This document shows positions 5,093 to 5,212 of a stretch of 5,212 nucleotides of DNA, piece by piece (the first letter of the stretch is position 1; each line of letters starts with the position of its first letter). The notes under the pieces are model-generated. The model did not search any database, was not told the origin of the DNA, and was given only the letters and a program-made list of their open reading frames with translations. The translations under genes were made by a program, and so were the position numbers. This DNA is from CALCMJ01 sp964475415 (GTDB taxonomy: Bacteria; Bacteroidota; Bacteroidia; Chitinophagales; Saprospiraceae): positions 1 through 5,212 of the forward strand of contig CAYYWZ010000121.1 of NCBI GenBank assembly GCA_964475415.1, in the 5' to 3' direction.

Positions 5093-5172
5093 TGAAATAC
5101 TATTGCTAATACAGTATTTGATAGTCATACCTACTCAGTACTTAGGTACTATGCCAAATATCTTAAGTGTAA

Positions 5173-5193
5173 AAAAGATAATAATAATCTTTT
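5173..5193 (-). terminator. Weak minus-strand terminator-like hairpin
   Basis: AAAAGAT (5173-5179) and ATCTTTT (5187-5193) pair around a 7-nt loop; on the minus strand the stem continues into a T6 run. With only one G-C pair in the stem it is weak. It could end a minus-strand gene entering from beyond the right edge. Confidence 0.3.
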
Positions 5194-5212
5194 ACCATTG
5201 TGGTTTCATTTA

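Overview
The window looks like an accessory, gene-poor stretch of a low-GC Bacteroidota (probably Flavobacteriia-like) chromosome. Several features point that way. There are two lipoprotein signal peptides with typical Bacteroidota character, such as MKKIFFIALLFTILISC. There is a standalone heavy-metal-binding-domain lipoprotein of a type common in that phylum, and a FadL-like outer-membrane protein. Starts are preceded by A-rich sequence rather than Shine-Dalgarno sites, and the intergenic DNA is very AT-rich. The assignment rests on protein character only; there is no rRNA or other marker gene here.

Layout, left to right. Positions 1-620 hold no gene. They contain a tandem array of a structured intergenic repeat with a period of 182-185 bp: two full units (1-185 and 186-367), a third that decays after about 39 bp, and a shrunken remnant at 561-620. 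A small element with mutually inverted hairpins (437-540) sits between the last two. Positions 621-1203 are also gene-free. They carry a strong minus-strand intrinsic terminator (640-670) with no obvious gene behind it, a foldable block (757-815), and a very AT-rich region with palindromes, one of which (1005-1032) is operator-like. Then come a plus-strand gene for a small His-rich metal-binding lipoprotein (1204-1551), a convergent minus-strand gene for a FadL/OMPP1-like outer-membrane beta-barrel (1575-2963), and a minus-strand gene for a subtilisin-family (S8) lipoprotein protease (3073-4593) with its own terminator (3007-3042). The right end (4594-5212) is mostly non-coding, with hairpins and a 38-codon plus-strand reading frame (4976-5092) that looks like the broken N-terminus of a larger protein.

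How they work together: all three main proteins are predicted to act in the cell envelope. I see no shared operon. The protease and the barrel are separated by a good terminator, and the metal-binding lipoprotein is convergent to them. Grouping them into one pathway would be speculation. The least explained parts are the structured repeat array, whose hairpins are kept by paired base changes and which contains two competing stems, and the protease, whose oxyanion-hole position appears to be Thr instead of Asn and which carries a CxxCH motif just before its serine motif.
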